Assembly (NCBI GenBank): GCA_030533445.1
Contig: CM060065.1
Span: 47,189,964 to 47,253,963, forward strand
Direction: 5' to 3'
DNA length: 64,000 bases
DNA from: Cyprinodon diabolis
Lineage: Eukaryota; Chordata; Actinopteri; Cyprinodontiformes; Cyprinodontidae
Part shown: positions 47,240 to 58,506 of the stretch, one piece after another
Layout: each line of letters begins with the position of its first letter
Position numbering within the stretch: the first letter of the stretch is position 1
Position numbers and translations under genes: made by a program
Notes under the pieces: generated by a model
Database searches by the model: none
What the model was told of the DNA's origin: nothing
The model's input: the letters and a program-made list of their open reading frames with translations, nothing else

Positions 47240-47316
47240 GCTTTCGCTTTCTGTTTTTGTTGTTGTATAAATACCAGAACTGACAGAAACAGGTAAGAAC
47301 GTGTGTTCTCTTGAAG
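47240..47316 (+). promoter_or_regulatory. Strong ISRE plus TATA promoter without a recognisable gene
   Basis: GCTTTCGCTTTCTGTTTT (47240-47257) is, on the other strand, three spaced GAAA-type boxes (AAAACAGAAAGCGAAAGC), an excellent ISRE/IRF element. TATAAATA follows at 47266-47273 with an 8-base gap, the same layout as at 30631-30658, and the leader is similar. CTTGAAG|GTAATG at 47316/47317 could be a first splice donor. No GVIN or other interferon-gene exon is visible downstream; mobile elements follow. Confidence 0.55.
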
Positions 47317-47319
47317 GTA

Positions 47320-48372
47320 ATGCAATATCTGTCAGCTGCTTAGAGCTGTTGTTTTAATGCCTTTAAATACTTGTCCTTTTTCACTTGAAATACATTCAAT
47401 TATGTGAAATTGATGTGTTGAAATTAAATCTATCTCCATCTCCATTAAAAACTAGTTTACAGAAATTGATAAAGTGATTTCATGTTGTGAATATTATATA
47501 CATGTTTTTTGTTCCATTTATTTTAAGGTTCCGTGTCATGTCATCTGAACACTAAGCACATAAAAACAGGAGTTTGATGGTAAACATGTTCCATATTTCA
47601 AGCCAGTTCTTTTGTAAGAATACCAGGAAAATTATATATTGACGGGTCTAGAGTTGCTTTATTTTTTTTTTTACTGAGTAAAAACAACTGCATTTATGAA
47701 AGCAAATTACTGTTCCTGACAGACTTTTTTTTTTAAGTTGTGTTTCATCAGATTTATGCTTTGCTGAATTTACCACAGTCATCTGCTTGCGCCGGCTACC
47801 ATTCCTTCATCCTGGCCGCTGAACTGCTGCTAGTTTTACTCACATGCCTGGAAGATGTCTAGTGCTACTACCACAGATGATCTCGCTCTCAAAATGGAAT
47901 TGAACGATTCAGATTAGTTAGCCGAATGAATAGAAGGGGTAGAGCGTAGCCGCCTGTGGCCTGGGGTGCCTGTCACGAATCCAGTCCGGCACGCAGATGA
48001 CGTCATACACACTCTGCTTTGTTTAAAAAATATATAAATATAAAAAATATAACAGTTGATGTCTTGGGGACAGTGACTCGCCTAAATGATATGAATGCTG
48101 GCGTACCATAAAGAATAAATTATGAACAGTTAAGTTTGTGCCTTCAACTCGTTGCCCATAGGAAGACTTGGATTACAAAACCGATTATCTCCAGAACAGC
48201 TCCAAATGGCACAAAACTAATATGGGTGAGTAGAACATGATGTAAAAACCTAAAATCAAGGGGCTGATGTAAATAAAACGGTGTTCCCCTTTAATTTTAT
48301 CTTTGCAAAGAGAGAACAGTTCATCATACGGCCCCTATTGCTTGGTAATCAGCCCTGTTCTGATCTGGGAGT
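47320..48372. other. Nothing recognised downstream of the orphan promoter
   Basis: AT-rich, with no frame above about 60 codons and no clear repeat ends. Confidence 0.45.
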
Positions 48373-48720
48373 ACAGGTCCTTCTCAAAATATAAGCATAT
48401 TGTGATAAAATTCACTATTTTCCATAATGTAGTGATAAAACTTGAACCTTCATATATTTTAGATTCATTCCAAACTAAATGAAATATTTCAGGTCTGTCA
48501 TTGTCTTAATACGCATGGTTTTGGCATACAGCTCATGAAAACCCAATATACCTATGTCACAAAATTTGCATATTTTCTCAGCCCAATAAAATAAAAGTGT
48601 CCTTAATAAAAAAAGTCAACCTTCATATAATTATGTACAGTTATGCGCTCAATACTTGGTGCCATGTCAGCCTATTTGATCACAAATATCTTCCTGTGTC
48701 ATACCCTCTTGCTTGAGGGT
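48373..48720. repeat. Dispersed DNA-transposon-like repeat
   Basis: AGGTCCTTCTCAAAATATAA, CATATTGTGATAAAATTCAC and TTTGGCATACAGCTCATGAA match a repeat I recognise as widespread in fish. Its second part (about 48655-48745) changes to CTTGCTTGAGGGTGTCAATG, probably internal transposon sequence. Class not assigned. Confidence 0.5.
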
Positions 48721-48754
48721 GTCAATGATGGTCTTCTTGACAGCAGTCAGGTCG

Positions 48755-48880
48755 GGAGTCGATGCAATCAACTGGTTTTCCTTAGATAGAAAACCTTTAA
48801 TCAATTTGACTGTATGATCTAGTTAAATTGTAAATTGCCTTGTGCATTGGTGCTTTATGAATAAATTGAATTTGGTTGAA
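48755..48880 (+). mobile_element. L2 3' tail
   Basis: GATGCAATCAACTGGTTTTC, TAGATAGAAAACC and a terminal GAATAAATTGAATTTGG are the L2 3' end in forward orientation. Confidence 0.75.
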
Positions 48881-48889
48881 TGATCCAGA

Positions 48890-49300
48890 GGGCAAAGCAA
48901 AAGCTGATGTCCGTAACATGGTCAGTTGTCAGAGCCAGGAGGTCAGAGATCCAGTGAGGTGCCCGAGGGAGAATCCAGGACAGGACAGGGTCGGGTCACA
49001 GTTCCAGGTACAGTACACAGTGTGGCTATAAGGCTGGACGAGAGCAGGCAGATTCAGTGGTCAGGAAATGGTTCTAGTCTGTACACAAGCAGGCAGAGAT
49101 CAGCCGTGAGTCAGAAGAAAGGTCAGGCAAACAGATGAGACGGTAATAGGCAGGCTCCGAGGTCGAGAGGCAGAACAGGTCAAGATCAGACAGACAAAAC
49201 ACAAGAACGCTGGAGTAAATCTCACCAACGGCTCGAAATAATCTGGCACTGATGACTGGTCTGAATGCTTGTTATATAGTCAATAATGCAGGTGAACGCT
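48890..49300. repeat. LTR-like dispersed repeat
   Basis: GAGAATCCAGGACAGGACAG and AATAATCTGGCACTGATGAC match the style and order of the block at 57185-57556. It is probably part of an LTR or related retroelement; ends not found. Confidence 0.4.
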
Positions 49301-50372
49301 TGATGAGAACTGGGTGGAGCTAAGTAGGTCTGTGAAATGGGTGATCAGACCAGGCATCAATGCTGAGATCATGACTATATATGAATACAAAGGTATTTCT
49401 TGTTGTAGTTATCATTTTTTAGAAGTAACATTGCAAAAACAGGGATGGTTTCTCTTTCTTTCTATTTCTCCATCCCGATGCAGTGCACAAATACTGTGTA
49501 GATTCTCCAGATATTGCCCTTTTGTGAACTGCGCACTCAGATCGTAAAGTGCACTTAAGAACTGGGCCATTCTCCTTCTCAACACATATACTCCTTCCCT
49601 TTAGCTGCTCATTGTTGGATTGTTTTGTTACTTCCTGTATGTTCTGCCCGTAGTGTTCTCTAATTTCTGCTTCTCATTGTTTCTTGCATGTTTTTGATTT
49701 ATATGTGCCATAAATGTCAACAAACCTACAAGAATCTACAATAAACCTACAATCCAGTTTGGATTGTATCCCCAGGTTCACCACAAATCACATCATGAAG
49801 TTTGCAGACGACACCACGGTAGTGGACCTAATCAGAGACGACAAAGTCCAGAAATACAGAGAGGAGGTGGTGCAGCTGGTGGACTGGTGTAGAGATAACA
49901 GCCTGATCCTGAATGTAGAGAAGATGAAGGAGCAAGGGAGTAGGTTTGATTTGAACTTTGGTAGGGACACTATCAGTCGGTTGTCATTGGTACTATGCAA
50001 TATGCATGTCCTTTTTTATGCATGGTGTGAGGATCCGTACTGATAAGAGGAATTCATTGTTAAAAGAGAAAAGCATCATTTTGCTACATTAATAAAAATT
50101 GTATAAGCACTACACTCATTAGATGCTGTTTATTAATGTTTGAAGTATCACCGGCTCTGATCAATGTGGAATAAGGACTGTTTTCCACTTTGAAAATGGT
50201 TTCATTTGAACGACTAAGAGAGAAGGTAAATACAGTATTTTCTTCTGAAGATATAGAATTGTGCAGAGTTAAACCCCACTCTTATATTTTTACCTACTAT
50301 GCTCTCTCTGTATCAAGCAAAATAATACATTCATTAAAATATTAAGTTCACTATAAAAGTGGAACATCTGGG

Positions 50373-51165
50373 TGTCATGATTGGTTTTAATTGAAACCCA
50401 CATGCAGAACACAACGGAGGCTGGGTAAAAGTTTAACAGAGTTTATTAAAGATTGTTGACACAAGAACATGAACTGGATCTGGAACTGGTCCGGGTTGGG
50501 TTCACTGAAGTCTGCAGAGATGGATAGTTTGATTAGCTGGGCAGACAGATGATTAATGAGTCCTTAAGATAATTCTGAGTCTACCTTGACGGAGTCCAGG
50601 CTTGTCTTGAGAGAGAGAGAACCGTAGGGTCCATAGACTGTTGGTTCAGCAGAGTGCACAAGCAGCTGCAGCGTCTAGCTTCTGACTTTGAATGGCAGAC
50701 CTTGATCAGAGTTTCCAGCTCTTCACAGAGAGCAGCAGAGGATATCCAAATAGGAATCTTCAGGTTTGGCTCACCAGGGCTGGAAGGCAGGTTAAGCTCA
50801 CCCAGAGCTTCAGGCTTGAGACAGGTTTCCTGTGAGCAAAGACAAAGGAGGGTCAGAATCAGTTTTCTCACTTAGAGACAACTTAGATTCTTTCAGGTAA
50901 CAGAGGCTCAGGTTGCTAACCAAACTAAGGTCAACACTGCGTCGTTGAAGGAAGGTCTGGCAGCTGCTTATGTAGGGAAGGTTCCTGATGAGCAGACGAG
51001 CTCCAGGTGTGTTGGAGGGCTCCAGCCCAGGAGACCCACGGCGCACTCTGCTGGAGAAAGGTGGTACATCCCCAGATCCCAACAGTAATCCAGTCCCTAA
51101 AAGAAAATAAGAAACAGAAGAGGATCCTCGGCGCCCTCTGGTGGGCAAGCCTCAGGATCCCAACA
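50373..51165 (-). mobile_element. Solo LTR, reverse, 5-bp TSD
   Basis: Same family as the LTR at 44679-45566 in opposite orientation: it ends (plus strand) GGATCCCAACA and begins TGTCATGATTGG. CTGGG flanks both sides exactly (50368-50372 and 51166-51170). CTCF-like cores on the minus strand: CCACCAGAGGGCGC (51144-51131) and CCAGCAGAGTGCGC (51054-51041, one mismatch). It is nested in the hAT element. Confidence 0.92.
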
Positions 51166-51214
51166 CTGGGCTGTAGTTACTCTGTGTAGCCCATTTCATG
51201 TATTTTATCTGGGA

Positions 51215-51392
51215 CTGAAAAAATGAATCGTATTAATTGATTATTTCAATAATCGTCAACTAATTTAGTGAGTGATTCATCATTAACTGTAGAATAGAGA
51301 CTCTAAAACATAATAAAAATGTAAAATATACCTTTCTCCAACAGAGCAACCCACTTAGATCAGTAATTATACCAATTTTTTTAAAATACAAC

Positions 51393-51400
<8 letters not shown>
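51215..51400. repeat. AATCGATT-type hAT-like repeat
   Basis: GAATCGTATTAATTGATTAT, ACTAATTTAGTGAGTGATTC and AGAGCAACCCACTTAGATCA correspond to parts of the two copies at 18955-19115 and 20140-20290. A (TA)n run follows at 51395-51424. Confidence 0.6.
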
Positions 51401-51424
<24 letters not shown>

Positions 51425-51425
<1 letters not shown>

Positions 51426-52400
51426 AGATTAAAAAAATGTTTTTGTCTGTCCATATTCTCCATCCAGAACTCATCAAGAGGAAATATTTTAGTATCACCT
51501 GCTTTATTTAGACATCACCTGAAGCACTGAAGGGCCAGCTGCTTCACCTACAAGCTGCCCTGCATCATTATTACTGGATAGCTGTGTTTCCTATAATCAT
51601 ATAATGTATAAGTGCATTTTTAATAGTAAAGGATTAAATGTAACACAACCTTTTATCATTGTCCTATATTGCTTACTGTCTGACTGTTTAAATAGCTCCC
51701 TATGTCTATTTTCTTTTTTAGTGGCATCATCTACAAACACAACACTGAGCATGAGCCTAAGTGTATTAAAATATAAAATCACTTTTAACAATTATAAAAG
51801 ACAATTTAACACTATCTTATCTGTAATTTAATAATATCCAAAATAAACAGTCAGATTCAAGCATTTTTACCAGACATTAAAGTTTGTACTAATTTAATTA
51901 TAGACTGTGTGGAAATCTATATAAGATAAAATCCATGTTAATATTCTTCCTCTGTTTGTTCTTGTCTTTATCCTATTTCTAGAACTATAAATAGTCAATT
52001 AAATTATTATTATTATTTTATGGAACCCTAATTATGCTTTTTAAACAAAAAATAGCAGATGTTTAGGCACCATTTCTTGTTGTTATAGGCTACTCTATAA
52101 AAGAAATAACACCTGCTAATAATTATACCTGAAAGAGTCATAAAAAAATGAAAACAGTAATAGCAACTAAATGTCGGTAAAAAGGAAACCCTCACATTTT
52201 CTTTCTTAATTGGCTGTGGCTAAGAATCAGAAATGTTGATGGCTTACAGCCTTTACTTGCCCATTTTTCCAGCAGTCTTAGGAAATCCTGGCTGACTCAG
52301 AATATTTCGTTTTTAAAAAGAAAAAAAAAGGTTTTTTTTTTTAGAGCACATGATATTCCTTTTTTTTTTTTTTTGGGGACTAGTTTTGCAGCCTAATATT
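51425..52400. other. AT-rich interior of the hAT element
   Basis: No transposase domain, no conserved frame and no further repeat recognised. Confidence 0.45.
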
Positions 52401-52842
52401 AATTGTAGTAACCGCGGCAAAATTTTCAATTTTGTGCTCCAAGCACGGACGGACTAGAAAACAGCCTATCAAGGAGAGAGAAGGCGGGACCTAAGGCAGA
52501 ACAACCAATGAGAGTGGAGTTTAACAGCGCAGCACAGTTCCATGCGCTGCTACGTGAAAGGGACAGGAGAGACCAGGCAGAGGAGCTGCGAGAGGAAAAG
52601 AAGCCACTGCTGCAACAATTACTGCTGTAAATTATAAACATGTTGCTCAAATCCAATTATTGGTAGGGACAATTAGGTCGGTTCAAAATTTTGGTAGGGA
52701 CATGTCCCTATGGTCCCTATGCAAACCTACGCCCATGTGGAGGAGATCATTGTTGACTTCAAGAAGAACCGGCCTAACCACCCTCTACAGGTCATCAACA
52801 GCTCAGCTGTAGAGGTGGTCAACAGCACCAAATTCCTGGTTT

Positions 52843-53285
52843 TACTGCCATATTTTTAGTTTACATGTTTTATTTTGTATTATGCAAATTTTTTGCTATT
52901 ATGACTCTTATTTTGAAAGGCTTCTTTAGGAAGTGGAATCTAGCATGTTCGCTGAAAAACTAGAAGAAAAAGATGCACACAGCATGAAGGCATGACATTT
53001 GCAAGAAGTTTTACAGAGAAATTTTAGTTTAAAAAGTCCTTTATTTCTCATTTCTACCTCAAAAGGAAGGGTCAGCCAGCGAGGTATGTTTATATGTATT
53101 TATATTATTTTTTATGTCATTTTGTACTCATGAAACCATCTCACTTAAGTTTATGTTGTATTGTAGTTCGACGGTGGTTTTGGTGTCAGTGGAAAAGAAA
53201 TTATAAGAAGAATTTTAATAAAGCTGACTTCACACCAGCAGTACCGAACTCTTTATTGCCATCAAGAAGAGGTGGATGTGATAAC
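52843..53285. mobile_element. Unidentified insertion in the Rex1-like LINE
   Basis: The LINE frame stops after STKFL and resumes with GVHIT; CTGG is present at both junctions (52839-52842 and about 53282-53285). The 440-bp insert has an AATAAA at about 53216 but no terminal repeat I can recognise. Class unknown. Confidence 0.45.
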
Positions 53286-54079
53286 TGGGGTGCACATCAC
53301 AGACAACCTCACCTGGACTAACACCACCTCACTTATCAAAAGTACACAAAAAAGCATGTACTTCCTGAGGAGAATAAGGAGAGCCCACCTGCTCCCAACC
53401 ATCCTCACGACTTTTTTCAGAAGAACAGTAGACACCGTTCTGACCATCTGTCTCACTCTTTGGTGTGGGGGCTGCAACACCACAGAATAGAAGGAGGTGA
53501 TAAGAGAAATGAGAACTGGAGGGAAGATCATCGGGGCTCCTCTTCCCTCCATAAAAGACATCCTAGTCATCCCAGCGCTGCGTGTCCCAAGCCCTTAACA
53601 TTATAAGTGACCCCCCATCATGGACTGTCCTGCCTGCTGCTCTCTGGGAAGAGATGTTGGTTTCAAAAATGTAGGTTTGTAAAAGAAGAACTGAAATACA
53701 CAGTAAGGGATTTTCATACAATTTCTGCAGAGTAGAGACAGTTGCACCCCAGACTCAAACACTCTGTCTCCCGCCAGACCTCCTCCGCAGAGCGTTTTAT
53801 TAACAGAACATGACACATGGTTACAGAGTATTGTTCTGACAGGACAGTTGATCAGTTCATAAAGACAGGATGCTCCACCAGAATCACAAGAAACAGTGAA
53901 GCATCCCCTTGCTCAAATGTTTCATAAGTATACATACATTAATTTTAAAATCATCATTGAATAAACCTAACATTTCCCTCCTGTTGTGCATATAAACTTT
54001 AGCACGTAGCACTTCTAAAAAGATTTCTACTACACACATCATAAATGCATTGCAGATAGGGAATTCAGTAATCAAAGAT

Positions 54080-54860
54080 CAATATATGCAAAAAACAAAA
54101 AATATGAAAAGGATTAAAATATAAAACTTAAGCAAAAATGTAAGATTTATCAAGAATGTAAAAAGCTTCAAAAATCTGTCTCTTGAGTAGGCAAAACCTC
54201 TCCAATAGAGGAAAATTCCTACTAGACCCTTCCTGAGGAAGCAATCATTATCCCTGTAACAGATTACACATAAGTAACAGCTGAATTCCGGAATTAGATT
54301 GGATCCTATCATTCTCTGAATCATTGACTGGAGACACGGTATTAAGCAACAATTTAATAGAATATGAGGAACAATCCTACAAATGGTAAAGCTATCTTCA
54401 TCAGCACCTGCCACCATGATCGCATGGTGAACCAACTTGTCCATGGTGCTGAACTTGCACCAGAGGTGTGATGGTCAACATACCACTTCAAATCCTCAAC
54501 TCATACAGAGCGGTCTATATGGGTACAAACACAACAGTCTGTTTTATTCAAACCTTCAGCAACGTGCTTGGAATGCTGCCACCACATATTGGCGCCATAG
54601 GGATGACTTGCTGTGGATCCATCAAAAACCATTCTGGTTTTTACTTTGTTTCAGGCGGTCAATTTGAGTCCCTAAGCGCACCGGTCCAATGGTCACCTTC
54701 AAGCAGCAGAGCCACTTTAGTTTTCCCATCTTCACCAGTCCCTCCAAGGAAGCACTCACTAACCAGGATGCTAAGGGATTGGGTTAGGTTGGTTTCTTCA
54801 CCAGCGTTGAGACGAAAAGCTCTAAATTGCTTAACCCCTTTGTAGCTGGGCTTCACCACA
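54080..54860 (-). pseudogene. Retroviral envelope remnants
   Basis: Separate minus-strand pieces: a surface-subunit-like stretch with NKTDCCVC near 54545-54575, and a membrane-spanning and cytoplasmic-tail-like region near 54300-54440 with a hydrophobic run and Cys-rich CCLIPC. They lie in different frames with stops between them. No intact fusion peptide or heptad region is visible. Confidence 0.5.
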
Positions 54861-54879
54861 GATCCCTACCTTAGTCGTG

Positions 54880-55110
54880 GGGTCCCTGTGAAGGTAACTG
54901 GGCTTCTTGCTGAGGAAAATCTTTAATCAGCTTACAATGACTCTGGTGGATCCAAGTGTCTCTCTCCTGTATCTTCACAGCGGTTGGAGTTGCTAGTTGC
55001 ACAATGTAGGTCCTTCACACCTTGGAGCTGCCCAATTTTCCCCTTGATGATTTTAATCAGCACTCAGTCTCCAGGCTTCAGGCCTTCCTGTAGGGAAAAC
55101 AAAAGGAGCT
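54880..55110 (-). pseudogene. Retroviral integrase C-terminal fragment
   Basis: Minus-strand translation shows a LKPGD then VLIKIIK segment interrupted by a stop, and after a frame change VQLATPTAVKIQERDTWIH, typical of the C-terminal domain of gammaretrovirus-like integrases. At least one stop and one frameshift. The HHCC and DDE regions are absent. Confidence 0.6.
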
Positions 55111-55273
55111 TTGGGCAGATTACATGTTCTTCGCAACATGTGAGACATGCTTTGCAAAAAAATTAAAGTACTTATTTAATCCTGCAGTTGGATTAAATAA
55201 TTGTTGTACTATACTCAATATCCCTCCTGTGAGACATGATAAACTCATGGCTCAAAATAGCTGCTGCTTTCAA

Positions 55274-55342
55274 TCAGAATCAGAATCAGAAATACTTAAT
55301 AATCCCAGAGGGAAATTACTTTTGTTACACACTCCAGTTACA

Positions 55343-55400
<58 letters not shown>
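55274..55400 (+). repeat. LINE tail with (TA)n inside the provirus
   Basis: CAGAATCAGAAATACTTAAT and AATCCCAGAGGGAAATTACT are a common fish LINE 3' end, followed by about 27 TA units (55346-55400). Confidence 0.8.
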
Positions 55401-55405
<5 letters not shown>

Positions 55406-55749
55406 CCAACTACACAATATAATAAAGATAAAAAATAAGAATATGTGGGAGCTACTGTTTCCACGGGTCCCCTTTAACCCTTAAGAGTAGGACACTTTAG
55501 GTATGAGCTTATCACCATGAGGCTGCAAACACAGAGGTCATATAACTTGCTTAACCGTCAACTGTTTGGATAAACGGTTTTTGATAATTTTGCAGAGCTA
55601 AAACAGTTGCTGAGAAAAGTTCTACTTTTACCTTCTGGGGTACATTAGATTGTCTCTGACATAGCTACTAGTGTGTCATAAAACAAAACTTAAGAAAAGC
55701 TGAGTTTTTGAGTAATTGCACAATTCTAAAAAGACATTCTTATAGCTTT

Positions 55750-56175
55750 TTACCTTCTTCTGAAATAACATGGCCCAAGCAACAGACTTGTTTCTGCACC
55801 CGCTAAAATTTTTATAACTGGTTTTATACTTTCCTTTGCTTCACATTTTAGCAGATATTGTTTTATCCTTGGCCTGTATTGCAATTTAGGAACTATTTTA
55901 ACTGAATCTACAGTTGTCAACAGTCCTACATCAATTCTTCCTGTAGACCACAAAACATTTGGAATATCTTTGAAATCATTTTCATCAAATTGTGATAGCA
56001 AAGAATGCTGAGTTATTTTAACACATGCTAAATCTTGAACCTGGGGTTTTACCTCGAACAGAATTTTATAAGACTGTTTCCATAGTTGGAAAAATAGACA
56101 TGGAGCAGAAATGGTAAGCATGTTGCATAAAACACAGAAGGATTTAGTTGCAATGCCATTACATGTATTATTCAT
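55750..56175 (-). pseudogene. Retroviral Pol, start of reverse transcriptase
   Basis: A 141-codon minus-strand frame contains the N-terminal RT lead-in: a region with SLLSQFDENDFKDIP followed by YRPRIKQYLLKCEAKESIKP, where LKCEA stands for the usual L-K-P-E-A. The catalytic domain with YxDD is missing, as the frame ends at 55750 and the following sequence is not RT. Confidence 0.7.
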
Positions 56176-56692
56176 ACAGCCTTCATTCCCCCCAGCGTGG
56201 GGAAAATTGCAATGCCTAATTTTCCATCTAGTCTCACTTTAACAGATTAATGGGGTGAGTTGGTGATATTACTACAAAAACATGCAACCTTGCAACCTTT
56301 TTCCTGTTTAAAGGTCTTCTATTTCTATTGCCCTTGACATCCATTCCTAGGATGTTTGACCATTTGCTGATTTTACAAAAATGTGCATTTTAGATGGTTT
56401 TAGCATTTACATTATCTTAATCACAAGTATTACAGGCTTCTGAATCGCATATAAGTCTAATTGCCTGTCCATTAATTGCTAGAACTATTCATGTTTTTTT
56501 CTTTTAATGCATTTAATATCCCCCATGCTCCATACACATCTATAATTGCAAAACCAACTAATTTGTTTCCGGAAGCTGACCCATCCACATACAAATTCAT
56601 ATAACCCTCCTTTGGTTCATCTTTTCCCCTGGGTGGTTAGATCCAGGGAGTAAAATGTTTTTGGGAATGAGCCTGAATGTATCACATGTGTG

Positions 56693-56890
56693 TCAGCTGC
56701 TTCCAGCTTTGGTGTAACTTCCCCTTGCAGCATGTACATCTGTACATCTTCTCACTCCCATCCCTTTGTCTGTAGGCACCAGCACTAATTGCAATTTCCT
56801 TAACAAATCTCTTCCAAATAAATTAACTGGATAGTCTGGGCTTAACACAAAATCAGCTTCCACTGGGAATCCCTCTTCATCAGTAACCAA
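56693..56890 (-). pseudogene. Retroviral protease C-terminal fragment
   Basis: A 65-codon minus-strand frame contains the PVNLFGRDLL stretch typical of the C-terminal part of retroviral proteases (the conserved GRDLL helix). The catalytic DTG part is not found in frame upstream, and the frame ends shortly after in unrelated sequence. Non-functional. Confidence 0.65.
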
Positions 56891-57184
56891 CTGTTATTCC
56901 CCGGTGACCACGGCCCCTCACTTGAGCCCAATCATGGTCCAAACTACACTTCAGAGTTTTTTTATGTTTTAGCTTGCACAATCCACATATTTAATCCCTG
57001 TAAAATTTTTTATTCTCTGTATGTAGCTTGCATGACAAAAATAATTTTCTGGCGGGTTATTTATTTAAAATATTTCGGTTCCGCACCTAAGGTTATTGGA
57101 GGAAGGCTGCGCTGCAGTCACTGCTCCACCGACTGGATTCCAGCTTTGGAATCCAGTCCAGAACAATTACAGAAACTAGATGAT

Positions 57185-57556
57185 CTGAGAACCGAAAAGG
57201 TATCCAGGGAGAATCCAGGCTGAGGTCAATAGGACAGTCCAAGTTCGATAACCAGCAAAATTCAGGCAGTCAGACCAAAAATCAAACTGAGCATAGCAGA
57301 CAGAGAAAAAGACAAAAACCTAACATAAATGGGCAAAAAGCTGATCTGAATAACAACAAAGAAAACTTACTTAGAACACTAGAGTCACTCACACCGAGAC
57401 AGCTTGAATAATATGGCACTGATGGCAGGACATCAAACAGCTTAAATAGCTGCTGGGACCAGGTGAATCAGATGGGCAGTAATCAGCCGCAGGGCCAGTT
57501 AGGCAGGTGAGCAGGAGCAGAGGAAAAAGCCAACCATCAGCGCCAGGATTATGACA
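57185..57556. repeat. LTR-like dispersed repeat
   Basis: Shares GAGAATCCAGG, AATAATATGGCACTGATGGC and its general order with 48890-49300, and ends with CAGGATTATGACA at a MITE boundary. Just left of it, GACTGGATTCCA (57131-57142) has its inverse at 57147-57158. Class uncertain. Confidence 0.4.
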
Positions 57557-57557
57557 T

Positions 57558-58019
57558 AGGTATGCCCAAAGTCAGTCCTCAAGGGCCGCTGTCCTGCGGG
57601 TTTTAGAGGTTTTCTTGCCTTTTCACAGCTGATTCTTATGACTTCAGTACAGCAAAAGCCTGTAGAGCCACTTTGGTTCCCTGATGATAGTGATCATGGC
57701 GGCTGCGGCTTGATATAGCTCTCGACAATTCCACACAATATGCCATTTAGAACACTACAAACCATGCATTTTTTGCACCATCTTTTTTTCCCCACGCTGT
57801 TTACATTCACTGCTGCACTTTAAGGAATGGAAATGTCTTGAAAGCTGTACAAAACAAAATTTTGTTTTGTATACACTGTGTATACAAAATGACAATAAAA
57901 GTTGTTTAAGTCTCTAATTCTAAGTTTTGATCATCTATCAACAAAAATCAGCTGTACTGGAGCAGGAAACCTCTAAAACATGCAGGATAGTGGCCATAGA
58001 GGACTGACTGTGCATACCT
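57558..58019. mobile_element. MITE with about 55-bp terminal inverted repeats
   Basis: AGGTATGCCCAAAGTCAGTC at the left and GGACTGACTGTGCATACCT at the right are inverted, continuing through GTCCTGCGGGTTTTAGAGG against CCTCTAAAACATGCAGGAT. The interior carries a LINE 3'-UTR-like segment (57765-57905) as in 46475-46620. Confidence 0.75.
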
Positions 58020-58282
58020 GCTATAAATTATCATTATAATCAACTTTAATTATTATTTCTTTAGGAAATCTGACTTAAAATGAGCAGTTCCGTCTGTGTA
58101 AAAAGCTGAATTACAGCATCTCTCTGTTGAAAACACTTGTTTATTCTGTAACTTCATTTTAAACACTTTGTAAATTGCCACTATAGAAATACACTGATTG
58201 GAATTGTAGTTACTGTCTAAAATGCATTTTTTAACACTTTCTTAAATGTCAGGTTAAGATGAATAAAGTTTAATCCCTAAAC

Positions 58283-58506
58283 CAGGGGAGCTCAAGTCCA
58301 ATCCTCGAGAGCCACTATCCTGCAACTTTTTGATGCAACCCATTTTTAAAACACCTGAATCGAATGAGCGCCTCATCACCATGCCTCCACTGAGCTAAAT
58401 GAGCAGATTGACTCTTAAGTTTCAGATGTGTTAGAGAAGAGATACATCTAAAAGCTACAGGATGGTAGCTCTTAGGACTGGACTCCAGCAGGACTGCCCT
58501 AAACCA
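58283..58506. mobile_element. Related MITE, second family member
   Basis: AAACCAGGGGAGCTCAAGTC, CCACTATCCTGCAAC and at the other end GCTACAGGATGGTAGCTC, TTAGGACTGGACTCCAGCAG form inverted repeats of the same general family (CTCGAGGGCC...TCCTGCA). A near-consensus CTCF core (CCACCAGGTGGGG) follows at about 58538 outside the element. Confidence 0.65.

Larger units (their letters stand above)
49933..52737. mobile_element. hAT element inside the Rex1-like LINE
   Basis: The ends CAAGGGAGTAGGTTTG and CAAACCTACGCCCATG are imperfect inverted repeats. The flanks TGAAGGAG (49925-49932) and TGGAGGAG (52738-52745) match at 7 of 8 positions, an aged 8-bp target duplication. Removing it rejoins the LINE frame. 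The right subterminal part repeats TTGGTAGGGACA. It is about 2.0 kb without the nested LTR and has no transposase frame. Confidence 0.85.
49740..53640 (+). mobile_element. Rex1-like LINE split by nested insertions
   Basis: Three collinear plus-strand RT pieces: 49775-49932 (HIMKFADDTTVVDL, with the FADD catalytic box, and WCRDNSLILNVEKM), 52740-52842 (EIIVDFKKNRPNHP) and 53286-53640 (GVHITDNLTWTNT, MYFLRRIRRAHLLP). They are separated by a hAT element and a second insertion, so they are one original LINE. The copy is 5'-truncated and has a stop after CNTTE in the last piece. Confidence 0.8.
53640..56900 (-). mobile_element. Eroded endogenous retrovirus with env
   Basis: Minus-strand pieces in retroviral order (protease, RT, integrase, env, then an LTR-like end with TTAATAAAACG, a poly(A)-signal context, near 53800). 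Gag and the 5' LTR are not recognisable. Large internal deletions, frameshifts and stops are present, plus a nested LINE tail with (TA)n at 55274-55400. It is a very old, inactive proviral relic. Env presence separates it from the gypsy-type solo LTRs nearby. Confidence 0.75.

Noticed and set aside
47281..47294. ACAG|GTAAGA as first donor of the orphan promoter
   Set aside because: It lies only about 20 bases after the TATA box, at or before the expected start site; the GTAATG at 47317 is more plausible.
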